From assembly GCF_965284335.1 (NCBI RefSeq), contig NZ_OZ260076.1: a DNA stretch of 64,000 nucleotides. One strand, written 5' to 3'. The position numbers were made by a program, and so were the translations under genes. Below the pieces are notes generated by a model. The model was not told the origin of the DNA and made no database searches. It saw only the letters and a list, made by a program, of their open reading frames with translations. The DNA comes from Tabrizicola_A sp965284335 (GTDB lineage: Bacteria > Pseudomonadota > Alphaproteobacteria > Rhodobacterales > Rhodobacteraceae). Positions 53,721 to 61,400 of the stretch are shown piece by piece (within the stretch, counting starts at the first letter, position 1; each line of letters begins with the position of its first letter).

Positions 53721-54414
53721 TCTGACAGATGTTTCTTCGGGCTATGGCGAAACGCAGGTGCTGCACGGCCTTAGCTTGCGGGCCGAACCAGGCCGCGTGC
53801 TGGCAATCCTTGGCCGCAATGGCGCGGGCAAATCGACCACGCTGAAAACCATCATGGGCCTGCTGCCTGCCAAGGGCGGCTCGGTCAGTTTTGACGGGCG
53901 TAAGATCAGCGGTATGACGCCGTTTGATATAGCCAAAATGGGCATCGCCTATGTGCCGGAAACGCGGGACATCTTCCGTTCACTTTCCGTGCGCGAAAAC
54001 CTTGATCTGGCAGCGCGCCGCTTTCCCTGCCCGAATGGTGGCTGGACGCTGGGCCGGGTGATCGACCTATTCCCCCGCCTGGGCGAACGTCTGGACAACG
54101 GCGGTGATCAATTGTCGGGCGGCGAGGCGCAGATGTTGGCCATCGCGCGCGGCTTGCTCATGAACACGCGCCTCTTGATCCTGGACGAGCCGACCGAGGG
54201 GCTGGCCCCGATCATCGTCAAGCTGATCCATGACAAGCTGGCGGATCTGAAGCATCAGGGCCTGTCGATGGTGCTGGTGGAACAGAACTTTGGCTTTGCC
54301 ACCAGTCTGGCTGACGATGTCGTATTGGTCTCGCGTGGCCAGGTGGTCTGGCAGGGCAGCGCTGCTGCCATCCGCGCCGACACCGACCTTCAACATCGCT
54401 GGTTGGGTGTCTGA
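53713..54414 (+). CDS. Branched-chain-type ABC ATP-binding protein (LivF-like)
   Basis: The protein is 233 residues. Walker A GRNGAGKST, signature LSGGEAQMLAIARGLL, Walker B LLILDEPTEGLAP. The family-typical VPETRDIFRSLSVRENLDLAAR is present. It is the second ATPase of the importer. One base separates its stop from the methyltransferase start. Confidence 0.93.
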   Translation: MLDLTDVSSGYGETQVLHGLSLRAEPGRVLAILGRNGAGKSTTLKTIMGLLPAKGGSVSFDGRKISGMTPFDIAKMGIAYVPETRDIFRSLSVRENLDLAARRFPCPNGGWTLGRVIDLFPRLGERLDNGGDQLSGGEAQMLAIARGLLMNTRLLILDEPTEGLAPIIVKLIHDKLADLKHQGLSMVLVEQNFGFATSLADDVVLVSRGQVVWQGSAAAIRADTDLQHRWLGV

Positions 54415-54415
54415 C

Positions 54416-55207
54416 ATGACAACCGAAACCTTGCACGCCCGGCTTTGGGGCCAGCGCGCCCGCGATTGGGCCGACGTGCAAGAGGCCATGGTGCGCCCAG
54501 TCTATGATGCGGTGCTAGCGGCGCTTGACCCGGAACCAAGCCTGCGTCTGCTTGATGTGGGCTGCGGCGCCGGACTGTTTGCGCAGCTTGCCGCCGGGTC
54601 TGGTGCGGTGGTCTGCGGGATTGATGCAGCTGGGCCGATGCTGGACATCGCCGCCGACCGTGTGCCAGCCGGGGAGTTCCAAAAGGGCGATCTTGAGGCC
54701 CTGCCCTATCCTGACAGAGACTTTGATGTCGTTACTGGCTTCAACGCCTTTCAGTTCGCGGCAAATCCGTCCCGCGCCTTGGCCGAGGCCGCACGGGTGG
54801 TTCGGCCCGGTGGAACGGTGGTTGTGGTGACATGGGGCGAGCCCTTGCACATGCCAGCCGCCAGCGTGATCACCGCCCTGCGACCGCTTTTGCCTGCCCC
54901 ACCCGCGAACGCACCGGGGCCTTTCGCCTTGTCAGACCGGGCCGCCTTGACCGGTTTTGCCGAAGGTTCCGGACTAAAACCAGAGCAAGTGATCGACGTT
55001 GATAGCCCGTTTCAGTACCCAAATCTTGCAACGGCCCTGCGCGGGCTGAATTCGTCAGGCGTGGCAGCTGCCGCGATAGAGCGGGCGGGCGAAGACGCCG
55101 TCACGGCGGCGCATGCCGCAGCACTGGCGCCGTTCCAAAAGCCGGACGAAAGCTATCTGATCCCGGCCACATTCCGATGCCTGATCGCGCGACGCGCATT
55201 AGGCTGA
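54416..55207 (+). CDS. Class I SAM-dependent methyltransferase
   Basis: The protein is 263 residues. The SAM-binding motif I is LLDVGCGAGLFAQLA and later motifs are GIDAAGPMLDIAADR, KGDLEALPYPDRDFDVVTGFNAFQF and RVVRPGGTVVVVTWGE. This is a Methyltransf_11/UbiE-like protein. Its substrate is not evident; acting on an aromatic acid, catechol or quinone is possible given the position. It is the last gene of the rightward run and converges with the LysR gene across only 3 bases. Confidence 0.85.
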   Translation: MTTETLHARLWGQRARDWADVQEAMVRPVYDAVLAALDPEPSLRLLDVGCGAGLFAQLAAGSGAVVCGIDAAGPMLDIAADRVPAGEFQKGDLEALPYPDRDFDVVTGFNAFQFAANPSRALAEAARVVRPGGTVVVVTWGEPLHMPAASVITALRPLLPAPPANAPGPFALSDRAALTGFAEGSGLKPEQVIDVDSPFQYPNLATALRGLNSSGVAAAAIERAGEDAVTAAHAAALAPFQKPDESYLIPATFRCLIARRALG

Positions 55208-55210
55208 CAA

Positions 55211-56098
55211 TCAGAACGTCTTTCGCGCGACCTTTTGCGCAATAGCAACGAAATTGCGCACATGAACGCCTTGCTCGTCCAGCCGGTGGTTGACCGAAAC
55301 GCCGGTCTGGGCGAGCGGGTTGGTGATCTCATGAAACCGCACACCTGTGCGCTGCACCGACCCCACGGATTGCGGCACGATGGCTACGCCTTCACCCACC
55401 GAGACCAGCGCGATGGCGGTCTGAAAATCCATCGTGAACACCCGCCGCGTCATCTCGATGCCCAGACCCGCGCAGGTGTTCAGCACGAAATCTGCAAAGG
55501 ATGGCCGAGGAAACTCGGGGTACAGCACGAAAGCCTCACCCGACAACTGGCGCAGATCGACCGCTCCCTTGGGCAAATCAAGCGTATCGGGGGCTGCCAG
55601 AACCAACGGCTCATCCCCGAGCTTTCGCGTGGTGATTTCGGCATCGTCCAGCGCCGGGCGGGCGATGGCGATGTCGATCTCGCGCCGGATAAGGCTACGA
55701 TGCAATTGGGCATTGTTCATCGGGATCAGCGAGAGGTTCACCTCGGGGTAAGCCACCCGAAAGCTTTTGAGCACGGTGGGCAAGATCCCGTAGGTGGCAG
55801 ATCCCACGAACCCGACCCGCAAGCGCCCCTCTGCGCCCTGACCGATCCGGCGCACTTCCAGCTTGATGTCGTTGAATTCGGCCAGCATGGCGGTGCCGCG
55901 GGCATAAAGCCGCTCTCCCGCCTGAGTCATGGTGATGGCATTGCGGCCCCGGTTGAACAGAAGCGCGCCCAGATCATCCTCGATCTGCTTGATCTGACGG
56001 CTCAGCGGCGGCTGCGCCATGCCAAGACGTTCCGCCGCGCGGCCAAAATGCAGCTCTTCGGCCAATGCGATGAAATATTCCAGCTGTTTGATGTTCAT
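55211..56098 (-). CDS. LysR-family transcriptional regulator (CatR/CatM/BenM-like)
   Basis: The protein is 295 residues. The N-terminal helix-turn-helix is MNIKQLEYFIALAEELHFGRAAERLGMAQPPLSRQIKQIEDDLGALLFNR, a start pattern shared by CatR/BenM-type activators. The effector domain includes VGFVGSATYGILPTVLKSFR, where family members bind cis,cis-muconate. The ATG at 56098 was chosen. It is downstream of the dioxygenase gene on the same strand and probably controls it through the dyads at 57202-57270. Confidence 0.9.
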   Translation of the reverse strand: MNIKQLEYFIALAEELHFGRAAERLGMAQPPLSRQIKQIEDDLGALLFNRGRNAITMTQAGERLYARGTAMLAEFNDIKLEVRRIGQGAEGRLRVGFVGSATYGILPTVLKSFRVAYPEVNLSLIPMNNAQLHRSLIRREIDIAIARPALDDAEITTRKLGDEPLVLAAPDTLDLPKGAVDLRQLSGEAFVLYPEFPRPSFADFVLNTCAGLGIEMTRRVFTMDFQTAIALVSVGEGVAIVPQSVGSVQRTGVRFHEITNPLAQTGVSVNHRLDEQGVHVRNFVAIAQKVARKTF

Positions 56099-56212
56099 GG
56101 ACTGGCCTCTCCTCCCTTTGCCTTTGGTATCCTGCGAACCCTCTGACCCCAAGAGAAAAAGCCGCACCCCGGTTAAGGGGCGCGGCAAGGTCCGACAGGG
56201 AGAACAATACGC

Positions 56213-57088
56213 TTATTCGGCGGCAAGCGCGTTCGATGCAGCCTCGGCCTTCAGCGTGAAGTCAAAGCGCAGGTAAAGGTCGGTGCCGTGTTCGGGCTTT
56301 GCGGGAACGAAATCACCAACGAGGCTGTCTTTAACCGCAAAGACCGAGTCGTTGTCCAGCCATTTGGACGAGCGGTCATAGATCTGGCTGACCAGCGTGC
56401 GGTAGCCATCGCGTGCCACGATGAAGTGCAAATGGCCTGGACGGTTCGGGTGGTGGCCCATGTAGCGCAGCAACTCGCCTGCAGTCTCGTCGGCCGGGAT
56501 CGGATAGGGCACCGGACGAACGGCGCGCAGAGCAAAGTAGCCATTTTCATCCGTCTCGAACCGGCCGCGCAGGTTGTAGTCGGGCTGATCGTGATCGTGG
56601 TTTTCATAGAGGCCGTTTGGTGCATCTTCCCAGATGTCCAGCGTGACACCGGCCAGAGGCTTGCCCGAGGTGTCCTTGACATAGCCTTCCATGAACACGG
56701 TTTCTTCGTTGTCGAAATGCTTTTGTGCGGTCGAAGCGCCATGTGGCAGCACGGGCGGGTTTTCGCGGTAGAACGGGCCCAGCACGGTAGATTCCGACTC
56801 TGTGCCGGTGACCGGGTTGGTCAGCATGTCGCACAGCACTTCGATGCCCAAAATGTCACCCAGCAGGATGAACTCCTGCCGCTTGTCATCGCAGATCGCC
56901 CCGGCACGGCCCAGGAACATGCAGGCGTCGATGAATTCGGAATGGGTCAGGGTCACGTCCTTGCAAAAGCCGTGCAGGTGCTTGATCGCAGCCGTCATGA
57001 TTTCGCGCTGACGCGGCGTGATCTCGCCGTTCTGGCCAAGTGATCCGATGACCACATCGGTGACGTTGTCGATGGTGACTTTGCTCAT
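56213..57088 (-). CDS. catA: Intradiol ring-cleavage dioxygenase (catechol 1,2-dioxygenase, possibly hydroxyquinol/chlorocatechol type)
   Basis: The protein is 291 residues. Iron ligands by position are Y161 (NGLYENHD), Y195 (RPVPYPIP), H219 and H221 (RPGHLHF). The N-terminal helical dimer domain has MFLGRAGAICDDKRQEFILLGDILG. It opens catechol between the hydroxyls to give cis,cis-muconate. The second-Tyr context YPIPAD, not the GYGCPPDG of standard CatA, is more like hydroxyquinol or chlorocatechol dioxygenases, so substrate preference is uncertain. Context (benABCD, catB) favours catechol. Divergent from the BKACE operon. Confidence 0.85.
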   Translation of the reverse strand: MSKVTIDNVTDVVIGSLGQNGEITPRQREIMTAAIKHLHGFCKDVTLTHSEFIDACMFLGRAGAICDDKRQEFILLGDILGIEVLCDMLTNPVTGTESESTVLGPFYRENPPVLPHGASTAQKHFDNEETVFMEGYVKDTSGKPLAGVTLDIWEDAPNGLYENHDHDQPDYNLRGRFETDENGYFALRAVRPVPYPIPADETAGELLRYMGHHPNRPGHLHFIVARDGYRTLVSQIYDRSSKWLDNDSVFAVKDSLVGDFVPAKPEHGTDLYLRFDFTLKAEAASNALAAE

Positions 57089-57201
57089 GGTGTCCCTCCT
57101 CCGGGCAAGCTGATGATCGTGTCGCGGGTTGACCTGCTGGCCTCTCCCTCCCGCTGATGGGCCGACTATTCACACCAACTGCCCCCTCGCCAATGACCGC
57201 A

Positions 57202-57221
57202 GGGGTATAGCCCGATACCCC
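57202..57221. promoter_or_regulatory. LysR-type dyad 1 (GGGGTAT-N6-ATACCCC)
   Basis: A perfect 7-bp inverted repeat with a 6-base spacer, containing the T-N11-A core of LysR operators. It lies about 115 bases upstream of the dioxygenase start and has a near-identical partner at 57251-57270. Confidence 0.75.
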
Positions 57222-57250
57222 AGCCGCCATTCGCTGGCATTGCAGGGCCT

Positions 57251-57270
57251 AGGGTATCGCAGGATACCCT
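57251..57270. promoter_or_regulatory. LysR-type dyad 2 (AGGGTAT-N6-ATACCCT)
   Basis: A perfect 7-bp inverted repeat with the same 6-bp core and spacer length as dyad 1, with centres 49 bases apart (close to whole helical turns). It is about 115 bases upstream of the SCP2-like gene, so the pair is symmetrically placed between the two divergent units. Confidence 0.75.
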
Positions 57271-57384
57271 GAACGTCATTGCGGCAATGCGGTGTTGCGC
57301 GCTTTTTCAGGGTCAGCGCCCCATCCGGGGCATGGACACACAACTGACCAGGGCAAGCCCGACCGAAACAAGGAGGACACCGAC

Positions 57385-57771
57385 ATGCGTGCCATATTGG
57401 CCCAGATGCAGCAAAGGCTGCACGACACCCCGCATCTGCTTCGTCTGGGGCGGCTGTTCAGCGACACGGTGCTGCTTGAAGTGGACAGTGCAGAGTTCTA
57501 CCTGACCTTCCTCGATGGTCGCCTTGAGACAATCGTTGAAGGGCCCAGCCGCAAGACGCCGTGGCGCTTTGCCTTCCGCACCGACGCCGACGCCTTGGCG
57601 CAGTTCTGGCAGCCCATCCCGAAACCGGGATTTCACGACATCTTCGGTCTGGTCAAGATCGGCCGCGGCCGGATCGAAGGCGACATTCTGGCGTTGGTCA
57701 AGAACCTGCGCTTTTTCAAGGAATTCATGGGCCTCGCCCGCGCTGAATCCCGCACGGAGGAACTGGCATGA
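57385..57771 (+). CDS. SCP2-like small protein, unknown role in aromatic operon
   Basis: The protein is 128 residues from an ATG at 57385 after AAGGAGG. The pattern of a strand-rich middle (FSDTVLLEVDSAEFYLTFLDGRLETIVEGPSRKTPWRFAFRTDADALAQFW) and a GRGRIEGDILALVKNLRFFKEFM end resembles SCP2 sterol-carrier folds, which hold hydrophobic ligands or act as accessory domains. It is not similar to the 96-residue muconolactone isomerase CatC. First gene of the BKACE operon; its stop overlaps the hydrolase start (ATGA). Role unknown. Confidence 0.65.
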   Translation: MRAILAQMQQRLHDTPHLLRLGRLFSDTVLLEVDSAEFYLTFLDGRLETIVEGPSRKTPWRFAFRTDADALAQFWQPIPKPGFHDIFGLVKIGRGRIEGDILALVKNLRFFKEFMGLARAESRTEELA

Positions 57772-58619
57772 GCTTTGAGCCCATCACCGGCCGCTATCTG
57801 ACCATAACCGTGCAGGGCCGCCGCCAGCGCATCTATGTTGAAATCGCAGGGCAAGGGACGCCGGTCTTGTGCCTGCACACTGCAGGTGCCGATACGAGGC
57901 AATGGCGGCACATCCTGAACGATGCAGAGCTGACCGCCGGACACCAGTTCTTTGCCTTTGACATGCCATGGCACGGAAAATCCCTGCCGCCCGAGGGCTT
58001 TCAGACCGAAGAATACCTCCTGACAACCGAAGCCTACATGGAAACCGTGCTGGCCTTGGCCCGCGCGCTTGGCCTTGACCGCCCGATCCTTGCAGGCTGT
58101 TCGATGGGTGGGCGCATCGCGCTGCAACTGGCTGCCCTGCACGGCGATGCGTTCAGCGGTTTTATCGCCATCGAGGCTTCGGATTTCCAGCCCGCTTGGT
58201 ATGACATCGACTGGTTCCACCGCCCCGACGCCCATGGTGGCGAGATGGGGGCGGCGCTGGTTTCGGCCAACATCAGCCCCTTCGCGCCGAAGGCCGAACG
58301 TTGGAATACGCTGTGGATGTTCATGCAATCCGGCCCCGGCGTGTTTCGCGGCGATCTGTCGTTCTACACCCGCGATGACAGCCTGATCGGCCGCTTGGCC
58401 CAGATCGACACTGCCCACACACCGGTTCACCTGCTGGTCGGCGCCTATGACCTTACCTGCACCCCGGAGGATGCGCGCCGCACCGCCGCAGCGATTCCGG
58501 GCGCCACTTGCACCGTGATGGAGGAGTTGGGCCATTTCCCGATGTCCGAACATCCCATCGGGTTCCGCCCGTTCTTCGCAGATGCGCTCACTCGTATGAA
58601 GGTACCTGCCGATGTGTGA
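57768..58619 (+). CDS. Alpha/beta hydrolase, candidate 3-oxoadipate enol-lactonase
   Basis: The protein is 283 residues. Nucleophile elbow GCSMGG (Ser112), acid Asp228 (GAYDLTC) and His256 (LGHFPMSEHP) complete the triad. FDMPWHGKS replaces the DxRGHGxS of PcaD, and the lid region is longer, so it is not a standard PcaD. In this operon the expected reaction is hydrolysis of a lactone to 3-oxoadipate, but this is inference. It starts inside the previous gene (ATGA) and its end overlaps a short Cys-rich frame. Confidence 0.75.
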   Translation: MSFEPITGRYLTITVQGRRQRIYVEIAGQGTPVLCLHTAGADTRQWRHILNDAELTAGHQFFAFDMPWHGKSLPPEGFQTEEYLLTTEAYMETVLALARALGLDRPILAGCSMGGRIALQLAALHGDAFSGFIAIEASDFQPAWYDIDWFHRPDAHGGEMGAALVSANISPFAPKAERWNTLWMFMQSGPGVFRGDLSFYTRDDSLIGRLAQIDTAHTPVHLLVGAYDLTCTPEDARRTAAAIPGATCTVMEELGHFPMSEHPIGFRPFFADALTRMKVPADV

Positions 58620-58698
58620 CCGCTGCGAAACCTGCAAGGGGGCGGCATGCCCCAAACTCGCTGCCCTGTTGCCCCCCGATCCGCCGAGGAAATCATGA
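58612..58698 (+). CDS. Possible 28-residue Cys-rich peptide
   Basis: An ATG at 58612 opens a 28-codon frame to a TGA at 58696-58698. It overlaps the hydrolase stop by 8 bases and the BKACE start by 4 (ATGA), so it fills the gap between them exactly. The peptide has Cys at 2, 5, 8 and 13 followed by Pro (MCDRCETCKGAACP), resembling a ferredoxin-type [4Fe-4S] or zinc knuckle motif. Two thirds of the third-codon positions are G/C, weakly in favour of coding. It could also be chance in a GC-rich spacer. Confidence 0.4.
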   Translation: MCDRCETCKGAACPKLAALLPPDPPRKS

Positions 58699-59531
58699 CC
58701 ACACCTTGCATTATCTGCGTTGCCATCACCGGATCCTTGCCGCGCAAAGCGGACAATCCCGCCGTGCCGGTGACGATCACCGAACAGGTTGAAAGCACCC
58801 ATGCCGCGTTCGAGGCGGGTGCCACCATCGCGCACTGCCATGTACGCAACGAAGATGAGACGCCCTCTTCTGACCCTGACAAGTTCGCGGCGTTGAAAGA
58901 GGGGCTGGAAAAGCACTGCCCCGGTATCATTGTGCAGCTGTCCACAGGTGGGCGGTCCGGTGCGGGTCAGGCCCGCGGTGGTATGCTCCCCTTGGTGCCC
59001 GATATGGCCAGCCTGTCGGTGGGATCAAACAACTTCCCCACGCGGGTTTACGAAAACCCGCCAGACCTCGTAGATTGGCTGGCGGCGGAAATGGTCACCC
59101 ATGGCGTCAAGCCCGAGATCGAGGCGTTTGACCTGTCGCACATCCTCAAAGCGCATGAGATGTGGAAAAAGGGCCAGATCACCGACCTGCCCTATGTGCA
59201 ATTCGTGATGGGCGTCAAAAACGCCATGCCCGCCGACCGTGAGGTGTTCGACTATTACATCAAGACCGTGCATCGCCTGTTCGGGGCAAACGCGCCGTGG
59301 TGCGCGGCGGGGATTGGCCCGAACCAGATCGTACTGAACGACTGGGCCGTGTCATCAGGCGGCCATGCCCGCACCGGGCTGGAAGACAACGTCCGGCTGG
59401 ACAAGTCCACGCTGGCCCCGTCGAACGCGGCCCTTGTGCGGCGGGTGGTGGACCTGTGCGCCAAATACGAACGTCCCGTCGCAACAGCGGCCCAGGCACG
59501 GAAGATTCTTGGGTTGAGGGCTGCGGCATGA
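58695..59531 (+). CDS. Beta-keto acid cleavage enzyme (BKACE, DUF849/Kce family)
   Basis: The protein is 278 residues. The zinc-binding HCHVR is near residue 48. Other family motifs are VQLSTGGRSGAG, SVGSNNFPTRVYENPP and GIGPNQIVLNDWAVSSGGHARTGLEDN. Enzymes of this family react a beta-keto acid with acetyl-CoA to give acetoacetate and a new acyl-CoA. With 3-oxoadipate the products would be acetoacetate and succinyl-CoA, the substrates of the CoA transferase encoded next. The ATG at 58695 was chosen; the stop overlaps the transferase A start as ATGA. Confidence 0.88.
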   Translation: MTTPCIICVAITGSLPRKADNPAVPVTITEQVESTHAAFEAGATIAHCHVRNEDETPSSDPDKFAALKEGLEKHCPGIIVQLSTGGRSGAGQARGGMLPLVPDMASLSVGSNNFPTRVYENPPDLVDWLAAEMVTHGVKPEIEAFDLSHILKAHEMWKKGQITDLPYVQFVMGVKNAMPADREVFDYYIKTVHRLFGANAPWCAAGIGPNQIVLNDWAVSSGGHARTGLEDNVRLDKSTLAPSNAALVRRVVDLCAKYERPVATAAQARKILGLRAAA

Positions 59532-60232
59532 AAAAGATCTACACAGACGCAAAGGCGGCGCTGGATGGGCTGCTCTTTGATGGTATGTTCATCGCCAGCG
59601 GCGGCTTTGGCCTGTGCGGCATTCCAGAACTGTTAATCGCGGCCATACGCGATGCGGGCACGAAGGATTTGACCGTTGCCTCAAACAACGCGGGCGTTGA
59701 TGGCTTTGGCCTTGGGGTCCTGCTGGAAACCCGTCAGGTCAAGAAAATGATCTCATCCTATGTGGGCGAGAATGCCGAATTCATGCGCCAGTATCTCTCG
59801 GGCGAGTTGGAGCTGGAATTCAATCCACAAGGCACGCTGGCCGAACGGATGCGGGCTGGCGGCGCGGGCATTCCCGGATTCTACACCAAAACGGGAGTTG
59901 GCACCGTGATCGCCGAAGGAAAGCCAGTGATGAACTTCGACGGGCAGGATTACATTCTGGAACGCGGCATTGTGGCCGACCTGTCGATCGTCAAAGCATG
60001 GAAGGCCGATCCGTCGGGCAACCTTGTGTTTCGCAAGACCGCCCGCAATTTCAACCCGCCCGCCGCGACCTGCGGCAGGGTTTGCGTGGTCGAGGTCGAA
60101 GAAATCGTGCCGCTCGGCAGCCTTGACCCCGACAGCATCCACCTTCCGGGCATCTATGTGCACCGGATCATCCAAGGCCAGCACGAAAAGCGCATCGAAC
60201 AGCGCACCGTCCGCAAGCGGGAGAACGCATGA
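59528..60232 (+). CDS. 3-oxoacid CoA-transferase subunit A
   Basis: The protein is 234 residues. Family I CoA transferase alpha pattern: KIYTDAKAALDGLLFDGMFIASGGFGLCGIPELLI, NNAGVDGFGLG, SSYVGENAEFMRQYLSGELELEFNPQGTLAERMRAGGAGIPGFYT. It could be PcaI (3-oxoadipate:succinyl-CoA) or ScoA (acetoacetate:succinyl-CoA); the full-length SCOT-like pattern and the adjacent BKACE favour the latter. Overlaps both neighbours by ATGA. Confidence 0.9.
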   Translation: MKKIYTDAKAALDGLLFDGMFIASGGFGLCGIPELLIAAIRDAGTKDLTVASNNAGVDGFGLGVLLETRQVKKMISSYVGENAEFMRQYLSGELELEFNPQGTLAERMRAGGAGIPGFYTKTGVGTVIAEGKPVMNFDGQDYILERGIVADLSIVKAWKADPSGNLVFRKTARNFNPPAATCGRVCVVEVEEIVPLGSLDPDSIHLPGIYVHRIIQGQHEKRIEQRTVRKRENA

Positions 60233-60876
60233 TGTACACAGCACCCAAAGGTTGGGACCGTAACCAGATGGCCGCCCGTGCAGCACAAGAGTTGCAAGAC
60301 GGCTGGTATGTGAACCTTGGCATCGGCATCCCGACGCTGGTGTCGAATTACATCCCCGACGGGATCAGCGTCACGCTGCAATCGGAAAACGGCATGCTGG
60401 GCATGGGGCCGTTTCCGCTTGAAGGCGACGAGGACGCTGATCTGATCAACGCGGGCAAGCAGACCATCACCGAACTGCCGCAAACTGCGTTTTTTGACAG
60501 CGCCCAATCCTTCGCCATGATCCGCGGCGGCAAGATAGCCATGGCGATCCTTGGCGCGATGGAAGTGGCCGAGAACGGCGATCTGGCCAATTGGATGATC
60601 CCCGGAAAGCTGGTCAAAGGCATGGGCGGCGCGATGGACCTGGTGGCCGGTGTGGGCCGTGTTGTGGTGGTCATGGACCACACATCCAAGCATGGCGAAT
60701 CCAAGGTGCTGAAGGCCTGCACCCTGCCCCTGACCGGCAAGGGCGTGGTCGACCGCATCATCACCAACCTTGGCGTGCTTGATGTGGTCCCCGGGGGGCT
60801 GAAGATCGTCGAATGTGCGGACGGTGTAACGAAGGCCGATGTGCGGGACGCCACCGAAGCAACGCTGGTGTCCTAG
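60229..60876 (+). CDS. 3-oxoacid CoA-transferase subunit B
   Basis: The protein is 215 residues. The catalytic glutamate is E53 in SENGMLGMG; NLGIGIPTLVSNYIPDG and the C-terminal GGLKIVECADGVTKADV block are family marks. It forms the active enzyme with subunit A, moving CoA between succinyl-CoA and a 3-oxoacid through a glutamyl-CoA intermediate. Last gene of the operon; a hairpin follows. Confidence 0.92.
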   Translation: MMYTAPKGWDRNQMAARAAQELQDGWYVNLGIGIPTLVSNYIPDGISVTLQSENGMLGMGPFPLEGDEDADLINAGKQTITELPQTAFFDSAQSFAMIRGGKIAMAILGAMEVAENGDLANWMIPGKLVKGMGGAMDLVAGVGRVVVVMDHTSKHGESKVLKACTLPLTGKGVVDRIITNLGVLDVVPGGLKIVECADGVTKADVRDATEATLVS

Positions 60877-61212
60877 CATCCCCAATAGCCGCCTCTCGCC
60901 CTTTGTCGACAAATAGCGACTATGGGCGAGGCGTAATCCGAGCATTACAAACGGCGGGGTGCGGACGCTCAATCCGTTAGGAACTGGCAACGGATCTCTA
61001 TTGCATCTCTGCGGCTATCTGAGCGGCAGAGGGCTGGCCCTGCTTTGCTGCCGTCTTGGATCTCGTCTCACGGCGTATCCTTGGCGGGGCCGCGGGCCGA
61101 AAATCTGGCGTTTCAGCACAGCCCGGCAACATCCTTTACAAACCGGTTGCAAACCGGTGCAGACCATGTTCGGGCAAACGCCATGAAAGCAAGGTAACAT
61201 CAAGGGGATGAG
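60877..61212. other. Intergenic region with a hairpin and no gene
   Basis: 336 bases between the CoA-transferase and the tRNA. GCCTCTCGCCC (60891-60901) and GGGCGAGGCG (60924-60933) can pair imperfectly around a loop that contains the 12-bp palindrome TTTGTCGACAAA (60902-60913), a possible end-of-operon structure. AAACCGGT occurs twice near 61140-61157. Nothing else stands out. Confidence 0.5.
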
Positions 61213-61289
61213 TGGCGGACCCGGAGCGATTCGAACGCCCGACCCTCAGATTCGTAGTCTGATGCTCTATCCAGCTGAGCTACGGGTCC
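61213..61289 (-). tRNA. tRNA-Arg (anticodon ACG)
   Basis: On the - strand a complete cloverleaf of 77 bases, counting the encoded CCA. The acceptor stem is GGACCCG/CGGGTCC, followed by D-arm AGCTCAGCTGGATAGAGC and anticodon stem-loop CAGA-CTACGAA-TCTG with ACG at the centre. The T-arm GGGCGTTCGAATCGCTC follows. The ACG wobble base would be edited to inosine to read CGU, CGC and CGA. Confidence 0.95.
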
Positions 61290-61301
61290 GTCTTGGCGCT
61301 G

Positions 61302-61330
61302 CGTTTAGCTGCGCCGTTTTGGCTTTGCAA
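61302..61330 (-). promoter_or_regulatory. Candidate promoter of tRNA-Arg
   Basis: Read on the - strand, TTGCAA (-35) and TAAACG (-10) are separated by exactly 17 bases, and the -10 ends 12 bases before the tRNA 5' end, as expected for a sigma-70-type promoter. Confidence 0.55.
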
Positions 61331-61400
61331 GGGCAATTCGGCATGAGCGATGCGAATAGCGTCTATGACACCCTGCGAAGGGCCGGGCGGGGTTCTATGC

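Noticed and set aside
60902..60913. TTTGTCGACAAA palindrome as a regulator operator
   Set aside because: It lies after the last gene of the operon inside a larger hairpin, so a structural role is simpler than a promoter role.
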